The notes beneath the pieces were generated by a model, which saw only the letters and a list, made by a program, of their open reading frames with translations, had not been told where the DNA came from and did not search any database. A stretch of 47,333 nucleotides of DNA from Lachnospiraceae bacterium UBA1683 (GTDB lineage: Bacteria; Bacillota; Clostridia; Lachnospirales; Lachnospiraceae), in the NCBI GenBank assembly GCA_002320245.1, contig DCKD01000063.1:1-47333 (forward strand), given 5' to 3'. The translations under genes were made by a program, and so were the position numbers. This document shows positions 1 through 8,505 of the stretch, piece after piece. Every line of letters begins with the position of its first letter. Position 1 is the first letter of the stretch.

Positions 1-161
1 ATACCATTGTATAACGCTCTGAAAGACCTGTTTTAATCTGACGGAAGAGGCAGCGTTTAATTTGCCGAATAACACCACTATTTCTAATGATACGCTTATG
101 ATTACTTGTAACTGTTCAGGGCAAAGCAAATTCACACAAAAGCTATTACACCAGATAACCC
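1..161. other. Unassigned window edge downstream of efp
   Basis: I see no convincing coding region, RNA or T-tracted terminator here. It is the 3' flank of efp, and any neighbouring gene lies outside the window. Confidence 0.5.
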
Positions 162-719
162 TTATACTCGTGACAGGTATTCTCCCGTACGTGTATCGAT
201 CTTCAGGACATCTCCCTGCTCTACGAACAGAGGAACCATAACAACAGCACCCGTCTCAACAGTTGCAGGCTTTGTAGCCCCCTGCGCTGTATCACCCTTG
301 AATCCCGGCTCTGTCTCTGTAATTGCCAACTCCACAAACAGAGGCGGCTCTACGGAAAATACATCCCCATTGTGAGAACATACTTTTACAGTCTCATTCT
401 CCTTTACAAACTTCAATGCATCGCCGACTACATCAGCATTCAATGCAATCTGGTCATATGTCTCAACATCCATGAAGTTGTAAAGGTCGCCATCCTGATA
501 CAGATACTGCATATCTTTTCTGTCGATATGTGCCTTCGGGAACTTCTCTGTCGGTCTAAATGTTTTCTCAACAACACCACCACTGATGATGTTTTTCAAT
601 TTTGTTCTAACGAATGCTGCACCTTTTCCAGGTTTTACATGCTGGAATTCCAAAATCTGATAAATATTACCGTCAATTTCTACGGTTACACCATTCTTAA
701 AATCTCCTGCTGAAATCAT
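162..719 (-). CDS. efp: Elongation factor P
   Basis: Translation factor that binds the ribosome between the P and E sites and relieves stalling at polyproline stretches. The 185-aa product has the normal family length and its three beta-barrel domains. The N-terminal KOW-like domain carries the loop KPGKGAAF, with Lys32 at the tip position that is post-translationally modified in many bacteria. No EpmA/EpmB-type modification gene is visible nearby, so the modification state is unknown. The start is supported by an AAGGAGG ribosome binding site 7 nt upstream. The gene is last in a run with the chorismate mutase-shikimate kinase fusion and yqeG, about 90 nt after yqeG. It probably shares their promoter near 2300. 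Confidence 0.97.
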   Translation of the reverse strand: MISAGDFKNGVTVEIDGNIYQILEFQHVKPGKGAAFVRTKLKNIISGGVVEKTFRPTEKFPKAHIDRKDMQYLYQDGDLYNFMDVETYDQIALNADVVGDALKFVKENETVKVCSHNGDVFSVEPPLFVELAITETEPGFKGDTAQGATKPATVETGAVVMVPLFVEQGDVLKIDTRTGEYLSRV

Positions 720-809
720 TTGTAATCCTCCTTAAATTGCGCACTGATGCGCCTAACTTCTCAACTGTTTATAATTCTATAATAATTTACTGCTTTTTTC
801 AACCTTTTT

Positions 810-1331
810 TTATTCTGCATCCGTTCTTTTCTGCGCCTTTTTGTAAAAATACAGGACAATTTTCTCCAGATACCGCTTCAGGACAATCTGAATCTCTTCC
901 TTTGGGTAAATAGGTCTGACAAGGATATTGTGTATCCCTGTCCGTTTTGCGCCCCAGACATCTGTAAAAAGCTGGTCTCCGATAAATACTGTATTCGTGC
1001 GGTCTGTCCCCATGATTTCCATTGCGCGGATATAATTCTTCCGGGAAGGCTTGTGTGCATTGAAAATGTAATGGGTTCCGATTTCTTCATTGAACATTTT
1101 TACCCTCGGTTCCTGATTGTTTGAAATCAGACAGGATTGTATCCCTATCTCCTCCAGACGGCGGAATAATTTTTTTGCCCGCTCATCTGCCGGAGCGCCA
1201 TGCGGGACCAATGTGTTATCAATATCAAATATGACACCGCGGTATCCTTTTTCATATAGTTTTTCAAATGGGATGACATATGTGGATGCCACATATTCAT
1301 CCGGGAAAAATTTATCAAACATCTTCTTCAT
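810..1331 (-). CDS. YqeG family HAD IIIA-type phosphatase
   Basis: A 173-aa haloacid dehalogenase superfamily protein of the YqeG type. Motif I is DIDNT (Asp36 nucleophile, Asp38 acid/base), motif II is the SNN in LISNNQEP, a conserved lysine lies in HKPSRK, and motif IV is IGDQLFTD. These are the residues needed for an active phosphatase; the substrate is not known for the family. Its start overlaps the 3' end of the upstream chorismate mutase-shikimate kinase gene by 17 nt, which suggests translational coupling. Met4 is an alternative start. The basic C-terminus (about 20 residues rich in Lys and Arg) could contact nucleic acid or membrane, but that is only inference. Confidence 0.92.
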   Translation of the reverse strand: MKKMFDKFFPDEYVASTYVIPFEKLYEKGYRGVIFDIDNTLVPHGAPADERAKKLFRRLEEIGIQSCLISNNQEPRVKMFNEEIGTHYIFNAHKPSRKNYIRAMEIMGTDRTNTVFIGDQLFTDVWGAKRTGIHNILVRPIYPKEEIQIVLKRYLEKIVLYFYKKAQKRTDAE

Positions 1332-2106
1332 CCAACTCCACTAATTTCGTAACTAATTCCTCGCATATCTGTAACACGGTCTTACCATCCGTCTGAATCA
1401 CGATATCCGCTGCCGCCTCGTATTTTTCACGGCGTTTTTCCATCAGCCCTGCGATATACTCTACACTTTTATTGCCGCTGAGCAGCGGACGCTCCCCGCT
1501 GTCCTTCACACGCTCATACACGGTCTGCGGACTTGCTGTCAGCAGAACCACTCTGCCGTTTTTCTTCATCTCCGCTACATTCTCATCCCGCATGGCAACA
1601 CCGCCCCCACAGGAAATAATAACATTTTGCCGGAACTGCATCTCCACCAGAAGATTCGTCTCCAGATTTCGGAAATATTCTTCTCCGTATGTCTCGAAAA
1701 TGTCCGCAATGCTCATCTCTTGCTGCTCTGCAATGACCTGATCCATCTCTATGACATCCATCGCAAATATCATGCTCAGATAATCGGATACGGTTGACTT
1801 TCCGGAACCCATAAATCCAATCAGCACAATATTATAATGAAACAGCTTACGTGCCTGAATCTTACGGCTGTTACGCACAATTCTGCCAAAGACATCTTCA
1901 ATCTCTTCCCGGTAACAATTGTCCTGCAGCCGTTCCTGCCGCCGCTGCTCCTGCTTTTTCTCCTGTGCAGGCTGCAAAACCGGCATCCCATACATTTCCT
2001 TATATTCCATAATCTTCTCTACAATTGCATTTCGCTCAACCAGTGCGTCAATAATCTTATCGTCACACATCGCAAGCTGCTCACGGTACATTTCTAAATC
2101 ATTCAT
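1315..2106 (-). CDS. aroK: Chorismate mutase (AroQ type) - shikimate kinase fusion
   Basis: A 263-aa fusion of two shikimate-pathway activities. Residues about 1-85 look like an AroQ-class chorismate mutase: a long helix beginning MNDLEMYREQLAMCDDKI, with Arg8 and an ERN segment at the usual active-site spacing. Residues about 92-260 are shikimate kinase, with the P-loop GFMGSGKST (97-105), shikimate-binding Asp122 region, CGGGV (166-170) and lid ERPLL (205-209). The kinase makes shikimate 3-phosphate; the mutase converts chorismate to prephenate. The reading frame stays open upstream to a GTG at 2262, but ATG 2106 has a strong GGGGGAG site 7 nt away and begins exactly at the mutase domain. 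It overlaps yqeG. Confidence 0.9.
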   Translation of the reverse strand: MNDLEMYREQLAMCDDKIIDALVERNAIVEKIMEYKEMYGMPVLQPAQEKKQEQRRQERLQDNCYREEIEDVFGRIVRNSRKIQARKLFHYNIVLIGFMGSGKSTVSDYLSMIFAMDVIEMDQVIAEQQEMSIADIFETYGEEYFRNLETNLLVEMQFRQNVIISCGGGVAMRDENVAEMKKNGRVVLLTASPQTVYERVKDSGERPLLSGNKSVEYIAGLMEKRREKYEAAADIVIQTDGKTVLQICEELVTKLVELDEEDV

Positions 2107-2283
2107 CCCATTCTCCCCCCACCGGTAATATTTCACATATTCTAGGAACATCTCAGCAATCCTGCCGGCAAAACACATACCACGCTTCACATGGCTGCTA
2201 TATCTGCGGGCCGCTTCCATCTGCCGGATGCCTTTATTTTTGATGTAAAACCAAACTTCCACCCAGATAAATAACTGGCGTTT

Positions 2284-2312
2284 ATTATATCAAGTTTCCC
2301 CTGTAACTGCAA
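2284..2312 (-). promoter_or_regulatory. Sigma-A-like promoter for the aroK-yqeG-efp run
   Basis: On the minus strand TTGCAG (2307-2312) and a perfect TATAAT (2284-2289) are separated by 17 nt. It lies about 170 nt upstream of the chosen aroK start and downstream of the amidase gene, so the fusion gene, yqeG and efp are probably one transcript. Confidence 0.6.
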
Positions 2313-2350
2313 GCAGGATTTATAGAAATAGCCGCCTGCTTTTTGCAGGA
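2307..2350 (-). other. Inverted repeat between the amidase gene and the aroK promoter
   Basis: Plus-strand arms CTGCAAGCAGG and CCTGCTTTTTGCAG pair with a two-base bulge. The left arm coincides with the -35 box. No T-tract follows, so this is not a clear terminator; it may be an mRNA-end hairpin of the amidase gene or an operator. Confidence 0.35.
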
Positions 2351-2358
2351 ATAACAAT

Positions 2359-3072
2359 CTATTTTTCATCTGCACTCCTTTCAAGCGCAGCTCCGACATC
2401 AGCTCTGAATATTTCCCATGCATCCTCATGCTCCACAAAATATTTCGGACATATTTTCCCGGTCACATCGTAATGGCGGATGACGCTTTCCTGTGTCAGA
2501 CCATATTTATTACAAAGAAACGCCGTAAGGCGGACAAGGGATTCATAGGTCTCATCCGTGAACTTTCCGGTTTTATCCGGGTGACAGCATTCTATGGAAA
2601 TTGTATCGTGATTACGCTCATTCGACGCATACGCAATCTCCCAAGTCGGCACGCACTGGACAATCTCGCCCTTAAGCCCAACAACAAAATGGCTGCTTAC
2701 TGAGGTCTCATGGCTGTCCTTTAATCCGTTGAAATAATCCCGGTTTTCCTGCGCAGTACTTCCCGGATTCGCCGTATAATGAATGACGATTCCTGTAATT
2801 GCATCCGACTCAATCCCCGGACGGGAATACTCGTTCACATCAAGCAACTGTACGTTAATGTCCGGCTGCGATGCATCCACATCCAGATTTCCCGGTTTCT
2901 CCCGGCTGGCAGAACATTTGTAAAGTCCAAGTACAATTCCCAATACCAGTAAAATTCCCGCTCCAAGTCCGACCAACATACTGCGCCTGTCCAAATACCG
3001 CGTCCCTCTCGCCCTGCCGTTCCGCCTCTTCCTTCTTCTGTTTGCGTAAGTTCGTTTCGTTGTTTTCCTCAT
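2359..3072 (-). CDS. Membrane-anchored N-acetylmuramoyl-L-alanine amidase (Amidase_2/PGRP fold)
   Basis: A 237-aa predicted cell-wall hydrolase that would cut the bond between MurNAc and the stem peptide. A very basic N-terminus (rich in RRRKRR) is followed by one membrane segment (about residues 31-52) and an extracytoplasmic domain. The domain shows the zinc-ligand pattern of the family: His in IVIHYTA, then His and a late Cys in RHYDVTGKICP. The conserved SSHFVV and ISIECC segments are also present. I prefer ATG 3072 (MRKTT) over 3093 because GGGG lies a suitable distance upstream. It is followed by the aroK promoter region and preceded by the guaB terminator, so it is probably monocistronic. 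No sporulation-specific promoter was identified. Confidence 0.85.
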   Translation of the reverse strand: MRKTTKRTYANRRRKRRNGRARGTRYLDRRSMLVGLGAGILLVLGIVLGLYKCSASREKPGNLDVDASQPDINVQLLDVNEYSRPGIESDAITGIVIHYTANPGSTAQENRDYFNGLKDSHETSVSSHFVVGLKGEIVQCVPTWEIAYASNERNHDTISIECCHPDKTGKFTDETYESLVRLTAFLCNKYGLTQESVIRHYDVTGKICPKYFVEHEDAWEIFRADVGAALERSADEK

Positions 3073-3195
3073 TCGTATGTCCCCGATGTACAAATATTTT
3101 CCGTATATGTCTATATTACCACAACTTTATTAAAGTTCCTTAAATCATTTATGATTTTTTTATGACCATTTATAAAAAGGGACGGAGCATTTTAT

Positions 3196-3257
3196 AAAGG
3201 GGACTGGTCCTTATCAGAGGGGACAGTCCCCTGTCAGAAGGGACAGTCCCCTTTGAA
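3196..3257. repeat. GGGGACAGTCCCC palindromic repeat, copy A (three units)
   Basis: Three head-to-tail palindromic units: AAAGGGGACTGGTCCTT (3196-3212, imperfect), AGGGGACAGTCCCCT (3218-3232) and AAGGGACAGTCCCCTTT (3238-3254). The linkers are TCAG/GTCAG-like. A more decayed unit may start near 3174. The copy lies between the guaB terminator and the amidase gene start, in a region with no other function that I can see. Confidence 0.9.
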
Positions 3258-3288
3258 AGAAAAAACAGTGCCGCCGCAACGACACTGT
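3258..3288 (-). terminator. Intrinsic terminator of guaB
   Basis: Minus-strand stem ACAGTG/CACTGT (3265-3270 with 3283-3288) with a GC-rich loop, followed by a run of T residues (complement of 3260-3265). It sits just after the guaB stop codon. Confidence 0.7.
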
Positions 3289-3303
3289 CTCATTTTGTTT
3301 TCT

Positions 3304-4758
3304 CTACTCGTCCACACTGTAATTCGGAGCTTCTTTTGTGATATGAATATCATGTGGATGGCTTTCTTTTAAGGATGCTGCAGAAATCTTCACGAACTGT
3401 CCGTTTTCCTTCAGTTCTTCGATTGTAGCTGTTCCGCAATACCCCATACCGGAGCGAAGTCCGCCCATGAGCTGGAATACGGTATCTTCTACTGTTCCTT
3501 TATATGCGACACGTCCTTCTACGCCTTCCGGAACCAGTTTCTTTGCGTTCTCTTGGAAATAACGGTCTTTACTTCCGTTTTCCATAGCAGAAATTGAGCC
3601 CATACCACGGTATACTTTGTATTTTCTTCCCTGATACAGTTCGAATGTTCCCGGACTTTCGTCACATCCCGCAAAGATACTTCCCATCATACATACGTTT
3701 GCACCTGCTGCGATTGCTTTTGTCATATCTCCGGAATACTTGATACCGCCGTCAGCGATAACCGGGATTCCGTACTCTTTTGCTACGGCATAGCAGTCCA
3801 TCACTGCGGATACCTGTGGTACACCGATGCCTGCAACAACACGGGTTGTACAGATAGAACCCGGTCCGATACCAACTTTCACTGCATCAACACCAGCTTC
3901 AATCAGTGCCTTTGTCGCTACACCTGTCGCCACATTACCTGCGATAATCTGCAAATCCGGATATTTTTCTTTTACCATGCGGACTGTACGGAGAACATTT
4001 GCGGAATGTCCGTGAGCGGAATCCATAACTATAACGTCAACTTTTGCTTTTACAAGAGCCTCTACACGCTCCAGACAGTTTGCTGTGATGCCGATTGCAG
4101 CGCCGCAGAGCAGGCGTCCCTGTGCATCTTTTGCAGACAACGGATACTTAATCTGCTTCTCAATATCCTTAATTGTAATCAGACCTTTAAGGTTGCCTTC
4201 CGCATCAACAATCGGGAGTTTTTCTTTTCTTGCCTTCGCCAGAATTTTCTTCGCATCCTCAAGAGTAATTCCCTCCGGTGCTGTAATCAGACCTTCCGAT
4301 GTCATAGATTCTTTTATCTTTTTAGAGAAATCTTCCTCGAATTTCAAATCGCGGTTTGTGATAATTCCGACAAGTTTCCTGCCTTCTGTAATCGGCACCC
4401 CGGAAATACGGAACTTTGCCATCAGATTGTTGGCGTCTTCAAGAGTGTGCTCCGGTGACAGGAAGAATGGATCTGTAATAACACCGTTCTCAGACCTCTT
4501 AACCTTGTCCACTTCTTCTGCCTGCTGCTCAATTGTCATGTTCTTATGAATGATACCAATACCTCCCTGACGAGCCATTGCGATTGCCATACGGTGTTCT
4601 GTAACCGTATCCATGCCGGCACTCATCATTGGTATGTTCAGCTTAATTTTTTTTGTCAGGTGTGTTGATAAATCAACCTGGTTTGGAATCACTTCCGAAT
4701 ATGCAGGAACCAAGAGCACATCATCAAACGTAATCCCTTCTCCAATAATCTTACCCAT
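3304..4758 (-). CDS. guaB: Inosine-5'-monophosphate dehydrogenase
   Basis: Oxidises IMP to XMP with NAD+, the committed step of guanine nucleotide synthesis. The 484-aa product is full length. The catalytic barrel holds GPGSICTTR with active-site Cys303, the phosphate-binding DGGIKYSGD and the mobile flap YRGMGS. Two CBS domains are inserted at about residues 93-205 and could bind adenine nucleotides. The first residues (GEGITFDDVLLVPAYS) are typical. The gene has its own promoter and its own terminator, so it appears monocistronic. No purine riboswitch or PurR box was recognised in the 250-nt upstream region. Confidence 0.98.
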   Translation of the reverse strand: MGKIIGEGITFDDVLLVPAYSEVIPNQVDLSTHLTKKIKLNIPMMSAGMDTVTEHRMAIAMARQGGIGIIHKNMTIEQQAEEVDKVKRSENGVITDPFFLSPEHTLEDANNLMAKFRISGVPITEGRKLVGIITNRDLKFEEDFSKKIKESMTSEGLITAPEGITLEDAKKILAKARKEKLPIVDAEGNLKGLITIKDIEKQIKYPLSAKDAQGRLLCGAAIGITANCLERVEALVKAKVDVIVMDSAHGHSANVLRTVRMVKEKYPDLQIIAGNVATGVATKALIEAGVDAVKVGIGPGSICTTRVVAGIGVPQVSAVMDCYAVAKEYGIPVIADGGIKYSGDMTKAIAAGANVCMMGSIFAGCDESPGTFELYQGRKYKVYRGMGSISAMENGSKDRYFQENAKKLVPEGVEGRVAYKGTVEDTVFQLMGGLRSGMGYCGTATIEELKENGQFVKISAASLKESHPHDIHITKEAPNYSVDE

Positions 4759-4807
4759 GATTTTCTATTCCTCTCTTTCTCTAAAATGTACGTGATGTTT
4801 ATCTGTT

Positions 4808-4836
4808 ATGGTACAAAAAATCAAAAACATTGTCAA
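4808..4836 (-). promoter_or_regulatory. Promoter of guaB
   Basis: Minus-strand TTGACA (4831-4836) and TACCAT (4808-4813) with 17-nt spacing, about 50 nt upstream of the guaB ATG. The -35 box is perfect; the -10 box is weak. Confidence 0.55.
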
Positions 4837-4938
4837 GAGAAAACCCGCAACATTTTTCGAGATATTTCCACTTTATTTTTATTTATTAAGTCTTCTTATA
4901 ACTATTCTTTCTCCAATTAATAATTCGCCTTATATTCC

Positions 4939-4973
4939 AAAAGAAGTCCCTGACACCATATCAGGAACTTCTT
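4939..4973 (-). terminator. Terminator downstream of groEL
   Basis: Thirteen-bp stem with one mismatch (plus arms AAGAAGTCCCTGA at 4941-4953 and TCAGGAACTTCTT at 4961-4973), loop of 7 nt, with a short T run on the minus strand. It follows groEL. Confidence 0.65.
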
Positions 4974-5008
4974 GTTTATCACTTGACTTTATGACACTGA
5001 ATCAGGTA

Positions 5009-6634
5009 TTACATCATACCCATTCCGCCTGCGCCGCCAGCCGGCACTGCAGGTGTGTCTTCTTTAATTGTAGAAACAACAGATTCTGTTGTCAGTAATG
5101 TAGATGCTACACTCGTTGCATTCTGCAATGCACTTCTTGTAACCTTAGCCGGATCCAGAATTCCTTCTTTTACCATATCTACATATTCTTCTTTATAAGC
5201 ATCAAAGCCAAATCCAGGCTCAGACTCTTTTACTTTATTGATGATAACAGAACCTTCCAGTCCTGCATTATGAGCGATGTGGAACAGCGGAGCTTCCAGC
5301 GCTTTCAGAATAATCTGTGCACCTGTCTTCTCGTCTCCCTCCAAAGTATCTGCAAGTTTCGCAACTTCTTTGGATGCATGGATATAAGCAGAACCGCCTC
5401 CTGCGATAATTCCTTCCTCAACAGCAGCTCTCGTTGCGTTCAGAGCATCTTCCATGCGAAGTTTTGCTTCTTTCATCTCTGTCTCTGTTGCTGCACCGAC
5501 ACGGATAACAGCTACGCCGCCTGCAAGCTTTGCAAGTCTCTCCTGCAGTTTCTCTCTGTCGAAATCAGAAGTAGTCTCTTCGATTCCTTTCTTAATCTGA
5601 GCAACCCTGTCAGAGATTGCCTGTTTATCTCCGCATCCGTCAACGATGACTGTAGTTTCTTTCTGAACTTTGATTGATTTTGCACGTCCAAGCTGCTCCA
5701 TTGTTGTCTCTTTCAAATCCATTCCCAGTTCTTCAGAAATAACCTGTCCGCCTGTCAGGATTGCAATATCCTGCAGCATCTCTTTTCTTCTGTCACCATA
5801 TCCAGGCGCTTTTACTGCTACTACGTTAAATGTTCCGCGCAGTTTGTTGACAATCAGTGTTGTAAGCGCCTCTCCTTCGATATCTTCTGCGATAATGAGC
5901 AGTCTTGCGCCAGACTGTACAATCTGCTCCAAAACAGGAAGGATATCCTGAATATTAGAAATTTTCTTATCTGTAATCAAAATATATGGATCATCAAGAA
6001 CGGCTTCCATCTTCTCCATATCCGTTGCCATATATGCGGAAATATATCCACGGTCAAACTGCATACCTTCTACGAGGTCAAGTTCTGTCTGCATTGTCTT
6101 GGACTCTTCGATTGTGATAACACCATCATTGGATACTTTCTCCATTGCATCTGCCACCATCTGTCCGACGGACTCATCTCCTGAAGATACGGCTGCAACT
6201 CTTGCAATCTGGTCCTTTCCGGTCACTTTGCTGCTCATGTCGGCAATTGCCTCAACCGCTTTGTCTGTTGCTTTCTTCATACCTTTACGAAGAACGATTG
6301 GGTTTGCCCCTGCTGCCAGATTCTTCATTCCTGCATTCACCATCGCCTGAGCAAGAACTGTTGCTGTTGTTGTTCCGTCTCCGGCCACATCATTTGTCTT
6401 TGCAGCAACTTCGCGGATAAGCTGTGCTCCCATATTCTCAAATCCATCTTCCAGCTCAATCTCTTTCGCGATTGTTACACCATCGTTTGTAATCAGCGGA
6501 GCTCCAAAAGACTTATCCAATACTACGTTTCTTCCTTTTGGTCCCAATGTTACCCTTACTGTATCTGCAAGCTGATTTACACCTTTTTCCAGTGCTGCTC
6601 TGGCTTCTGCGCCATATTTAATTTCCTTTGCCAT
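5009..6634 (-). CDS. groL: Chaperonin GroEL (Hsp60)
   Basis: ATP-dependent folding chamber subunit that acts in the cytoplasm with GroES. The 541-aa product starts MAKEIKYG and carries the nucleotide-binding LGPKGRNVVLDK and GDGTTTATVLAQ segments. It ends in the flexible GGMGMM tail, as in other bacterial GroELs. I chose ATG 6634 over the longer reading from 6643 because MAKE is the conserved beginning and AGGAG lies 8 nt upstream of it. It follows groES in the same direction after 146 nt and is read from the CIRCE-controlled promoter. The intergenic gap is fairly long for this pair and contains no second promoter that I can call. Confidence 0.98.
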   Translation of the reverse strand: MAKEIKYGAEARAALEKGVNQLADTVRVTLGPKGRNVVLDKSFGAPLITNDGVTIAKEIELEDGFENMGAQLIREVAAKTNDVAGDGTTTATVLAQAMVNAGMKNLAAGANPIVLRKGMKKATDKAVEAIADMSSKVTGKDQIARVAAVSSGDESVGQMVADAMEKVSNDGVITIEESKTMQTELDLVEGMQFDRGYISAYMATDMEKMEAVLDDPYILITDKKISNIQDILPVLEQIVQSGARLLIIAEDIEGEALTTLIVNKLRGTFNVVAVKAPGYGDRRKEMLQDIAILTGGQVISEELGMDLKETTMEQLGRAKSIKVQKETTVIVDGCGDKQAISDRVAQIKKGIEETTSDFDREKLQERLAKLAGGVAVIRVGAATETEMKEAKLRMEDALNATRAAVEEGIIAGGGSAYIHASKEVAKLADTLEGDEKTGAQIILKALEAPLFHIAHNAGLEGSVIINKVKESEPGFGFDAYKEEYVDMVKEGILDPAKVTRSALQNATSVASTLLTTESVVSTIKEDTPAVPAGGAGGMGMM

Positions 6635-6780
6635 GATAATCACTCCTACTTTTTATTTCCAATTATTTTCTTCTGTCTCACCCGATACCCGCTGGAAGCC
6701 CGGTTCGTCAAATACGGTATAATCCCGATATCCTCCGGACAGCAGAAGGCATCAGTCCCGAAACTGCCTTGTCAAATGTT

Positions 6781-7068
6781 TTATGCCTCTACAATTGCTA
6801 AGATATCACCCTGTTTTACAATGATGTATTCTTCTCCGTCAAGCTCTACTTCTGTTCCCGCATACTTGGAATAAATTACTTTGTCCCCGGTCTTTACCTG
6901 CATTGTTACTTCTTTTCCATCTATATTGCCGCCAGGTCCGACAGCGATAACTTCTGCTTCCTGCGGTTTCTCTTTTGCCTGCCCCGGTAGAACGATACCT
7001 GACTTTGTTGTCTCTTCTGCTTCTAACTGTTTTAATACAATCTTGTCACCCAATGGTACTAACTTCAT
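6781..7068 (-). CDS. groS: Co-chaperonin GroES (Hsp10)
   Basis: The 95-aa lid of the GroEL chamber. It begins MKLVPLGDKIVLK and contains the mobile loop around TTKSGIVLPG, which contacts GroEL, then the conserved VGPGG. Length and motifs are entirely normal. The start codon has a strong AAGGAGG site upstream. It is the first gene of the groES-groEL unit; CIRCE lies 28 nt upstream of its start codon. Confidence 0.98.
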   Translation of the reverse strand: MKLVPLGDKIVLKQLEAEETTKSGIVLPGQAKEKPQEAEVIAVGPGGNIDGKEVTMQVKTGDKVIYSKYAGTEVELDGEEYIIVKQGDILAIVEA

Positions 7069-7096
7069 TGTAATTCCTCCTTAAATATTTTATTTG

Positions 7097-7123
7097 TTAG
7101 CACTCAATTATCACGAGTGCTAA
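7097..7123. promoter_or_regulatory. CIRCE operator (HrcA binding site)
   Basis: Perfect inverted repeat TTAGCACTC - 9 nt - GAGTGCTAA, which is the consensus CIRCE element bound by the heat-shock repressor HrcA. It lies between the promoter and the groES start codon. HrcA itself is not encoded in this window. Confidence 0.97.
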
Positions 7124-7134
7124 CCCATGAATAT

Positions 7135-7163
7135 AAAATAACACTCTGCCAACCATTTGTCAA
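7135..7163 (-). promoter_or_regulatory. Promoter of groES-groEL
   Basis: Minus-strand TTGACA (7158-7163), 17-nt spacer, TATTTT (7135-7140). CIRCE begins about 11 nt downstream of the -10 box, so bound HrcA would cover the transcription start. Confidence 0.7.
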
Positions 7164-7202
7164 CAGAGTTTCCAAATTTTTATAATTAGTTTATATCCCT
7201 TT

Positions 7203-7517
7203 TTATTCCGCCTTTTTTCTTTCCATCGTGTAAAAACCGTTCTCAATCCGGAACACAAGCATATTTCCATTCTCCGACTGATAGCGTTCCTTTACTACAC
7301 CGCTGCAAAAGAGCAGTTCTGTTTTTGTAGAAATATAACACTGGTATTTCGCATCCAGCGAAATTGCCTTCAAATCATCTTCCCTCAGTTTTAAATATAT
7401 GTAATCTTCTTCCATATCATACCGGAAAACCTGACACCTGTGCGTCGCATCATCAAATACTGCATCCGCAGAAATTGTCTTTGCCATCTGTAAAGCTACC
7501 GCATTTCCTTCGTACAT
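7203..7517 (-). CDS. Conserved-looking protein of unknown function, 104 aa
   Basis: I do not recognise a named family with confidence. The protein is acidic-to-neutral with no signal peptide or membrane segment and is predicted mostly beta (for example YIYLKLREDDLKAI and NMLVFRIENGFYTM). The pattern YQCYIST...CSGVVKERY is loosely like the N-terminal domain found in front of PilZ domains, but no PilZ RxxxR/DxSxxG motif is present. It is a real gene judging by the AAAGGAGG site 8 nt upstream of ATG and its place directly after codY in the same direction. An RNA hairpin lies between the two genes. It ends just upstream of the groESL promoter. Confidence 0.75.
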   Translation of the reverse strand: MYEGNAVALQMAKTISADAVFDDATHRCQVFRYDMEEDYIYLKLREDDLKAISLDAKYQCYISTKTELLFCSGVVKERYQSENGNMLVFRIENGFYTMERKKAE

Positions 7518-7554
7518 CCTTATTGCCTCCTTTGTATTTCTGTTTTATCAGATA

Positions 7555-7580
7555 AGGGGCATCAGAATTCTGACACCCCT
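7555..7580 (-). terminator. RNA hairpin between codY and the 104-aa gene
   Basis: On the minus-strand RNA, AGGGGUGUCAGA pairs with UCUGAUGCCCCU through two G-U wobbles; the same positions are A-C mismatches on the plus strand. This indicates a structure used in the codY transcript. The following T stretch is poor, so it may be a partial terminator or a stabiliser. Confidence 0.45.
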
Positions 7581-7619
7581 GCTGATTGAACGTTTTATAA
7601 TTGTAATCCTGCCAATTCC

Positions 7620-8399
7620 TCACAGTCTTTCTTTTTTTATTTTTTCCAGCTCCGTAAATACATAATCGTTCAGCACTTTAATGTATGTACCCTTCATACC
7701 GGAGGAACGGGATTCAATCACACCCGCACTTTCGAACTTGCGCAGTGCATTAACAATCACAGAACGGGTAATGCCAACACGGTCTGCAATCTTACTTGCA
7801 ACAAGAATCCCTTCATTACCATTCAATTCTTCAAAAATATGAATGATAGCTTCCAGTTCGGAGAATGACAGTGTACTGATTGCAGACTGTACAATATGTT
7901 CTTTCCTTGACTCTTCAGCGCTTTCCTCATTGACGGAACGAAGCATCTCCAGTCCGACTACTGCTGTTCCATACTCACTCAGAATAATATCATCTATCTC
8001 ATATGCCTCATTTTGCTTATAAATAAACAATGTTCCCAGACGTTCTCCCGCGATATCGATTGGTGTGATGATTGCCTGATATCCTTTTACAACATCAGAA
8101 GAAAAACCAAGTGTCTCTAAATTGACATTCTCTTTTGTTGACAAAATACTTAAGAGACGCTCATTGAGCATCTTATCAATGTGTGTTCCGACACGCTCTT
8201 CCAAAAGTTCGGCAATCGGGTTCACCCTGCTGCATCTGCTTGTTCCAAGAACCTTTCCCTTCTTGCTCACAACAAGTACATTGGAATTCAGGATTTCCGT
8301 CAAAACAGCACAGATATCGTTGAACACAACCTTGCTGGAGTTATTATTATGCAATAATTTGTTTATCTTTCTTGTCTTATCTAATAACTGTACACTCAT
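7620..8399 (-). CDS. codY: GTP- and branched-chain-amino-acid-sensing global regulator CodY
   Basis: Pleiotropic repressor that binds DNA when GTP and Ile/Leu/Val are abundant. The 259-aa product begins MSVQLLDKTRKINKLL, has the N-terminal GAF domain (about 1-155) and a C-terminal winged helix. The recognition region is ASKIADRVGITRSVIVNAL, which is highly conserved. ATG 8399 is preferred to 8411 because GGAGG lies 5 nt upstream. It follows topA by about 106 nt, in the comM-dprA-topA-codY order common in Clostridia. Several likely targets (ilvBN, ilvE) lie in this window, but I could not identify a clear AATTTTCWGAAAATT box in front of them. Confidence 0.97.
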   Translation of the reverse strand: MSVQLLDKTRKINKLLHNNNSSKVVFNDICAVLTEILNSNVLVVSKKGKVLGTSRCSRVNPIAELLEERVGTHIDKMLNERLLSILSTKENVNLETLGFSSDVVKGYQAIITPIDIAGERLGTLFIYKQNEAYEIDDIILSEYGTAVVGLEMLRSVNEESAEESRKEHIVQSAISTLSFSELEAIIHIFEELNGNEGILVASKIADRVGITRSVIVNALRKFESAGVIESRSSGMKGTYIKVLNDYVFTELEKIKKERL

Positions 8400-8505
8400 A
8401 ATTTCCTCCACATTAGAATTGTATACACAACTCGTTTTAATTCGCTAGACAAAACTATGTTATCATACAATTTTACAAATAGCAATCGAATTTACGGATT
8501 GTTTT

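Noticed and set aside
2107..2262. 52-residue N-terminal extension of the aroK fusion from a GTG at 2262
   Set aside because: The strong ribosome site and the mutase domain both begin at 2106, and the extension has no recognisable domain.
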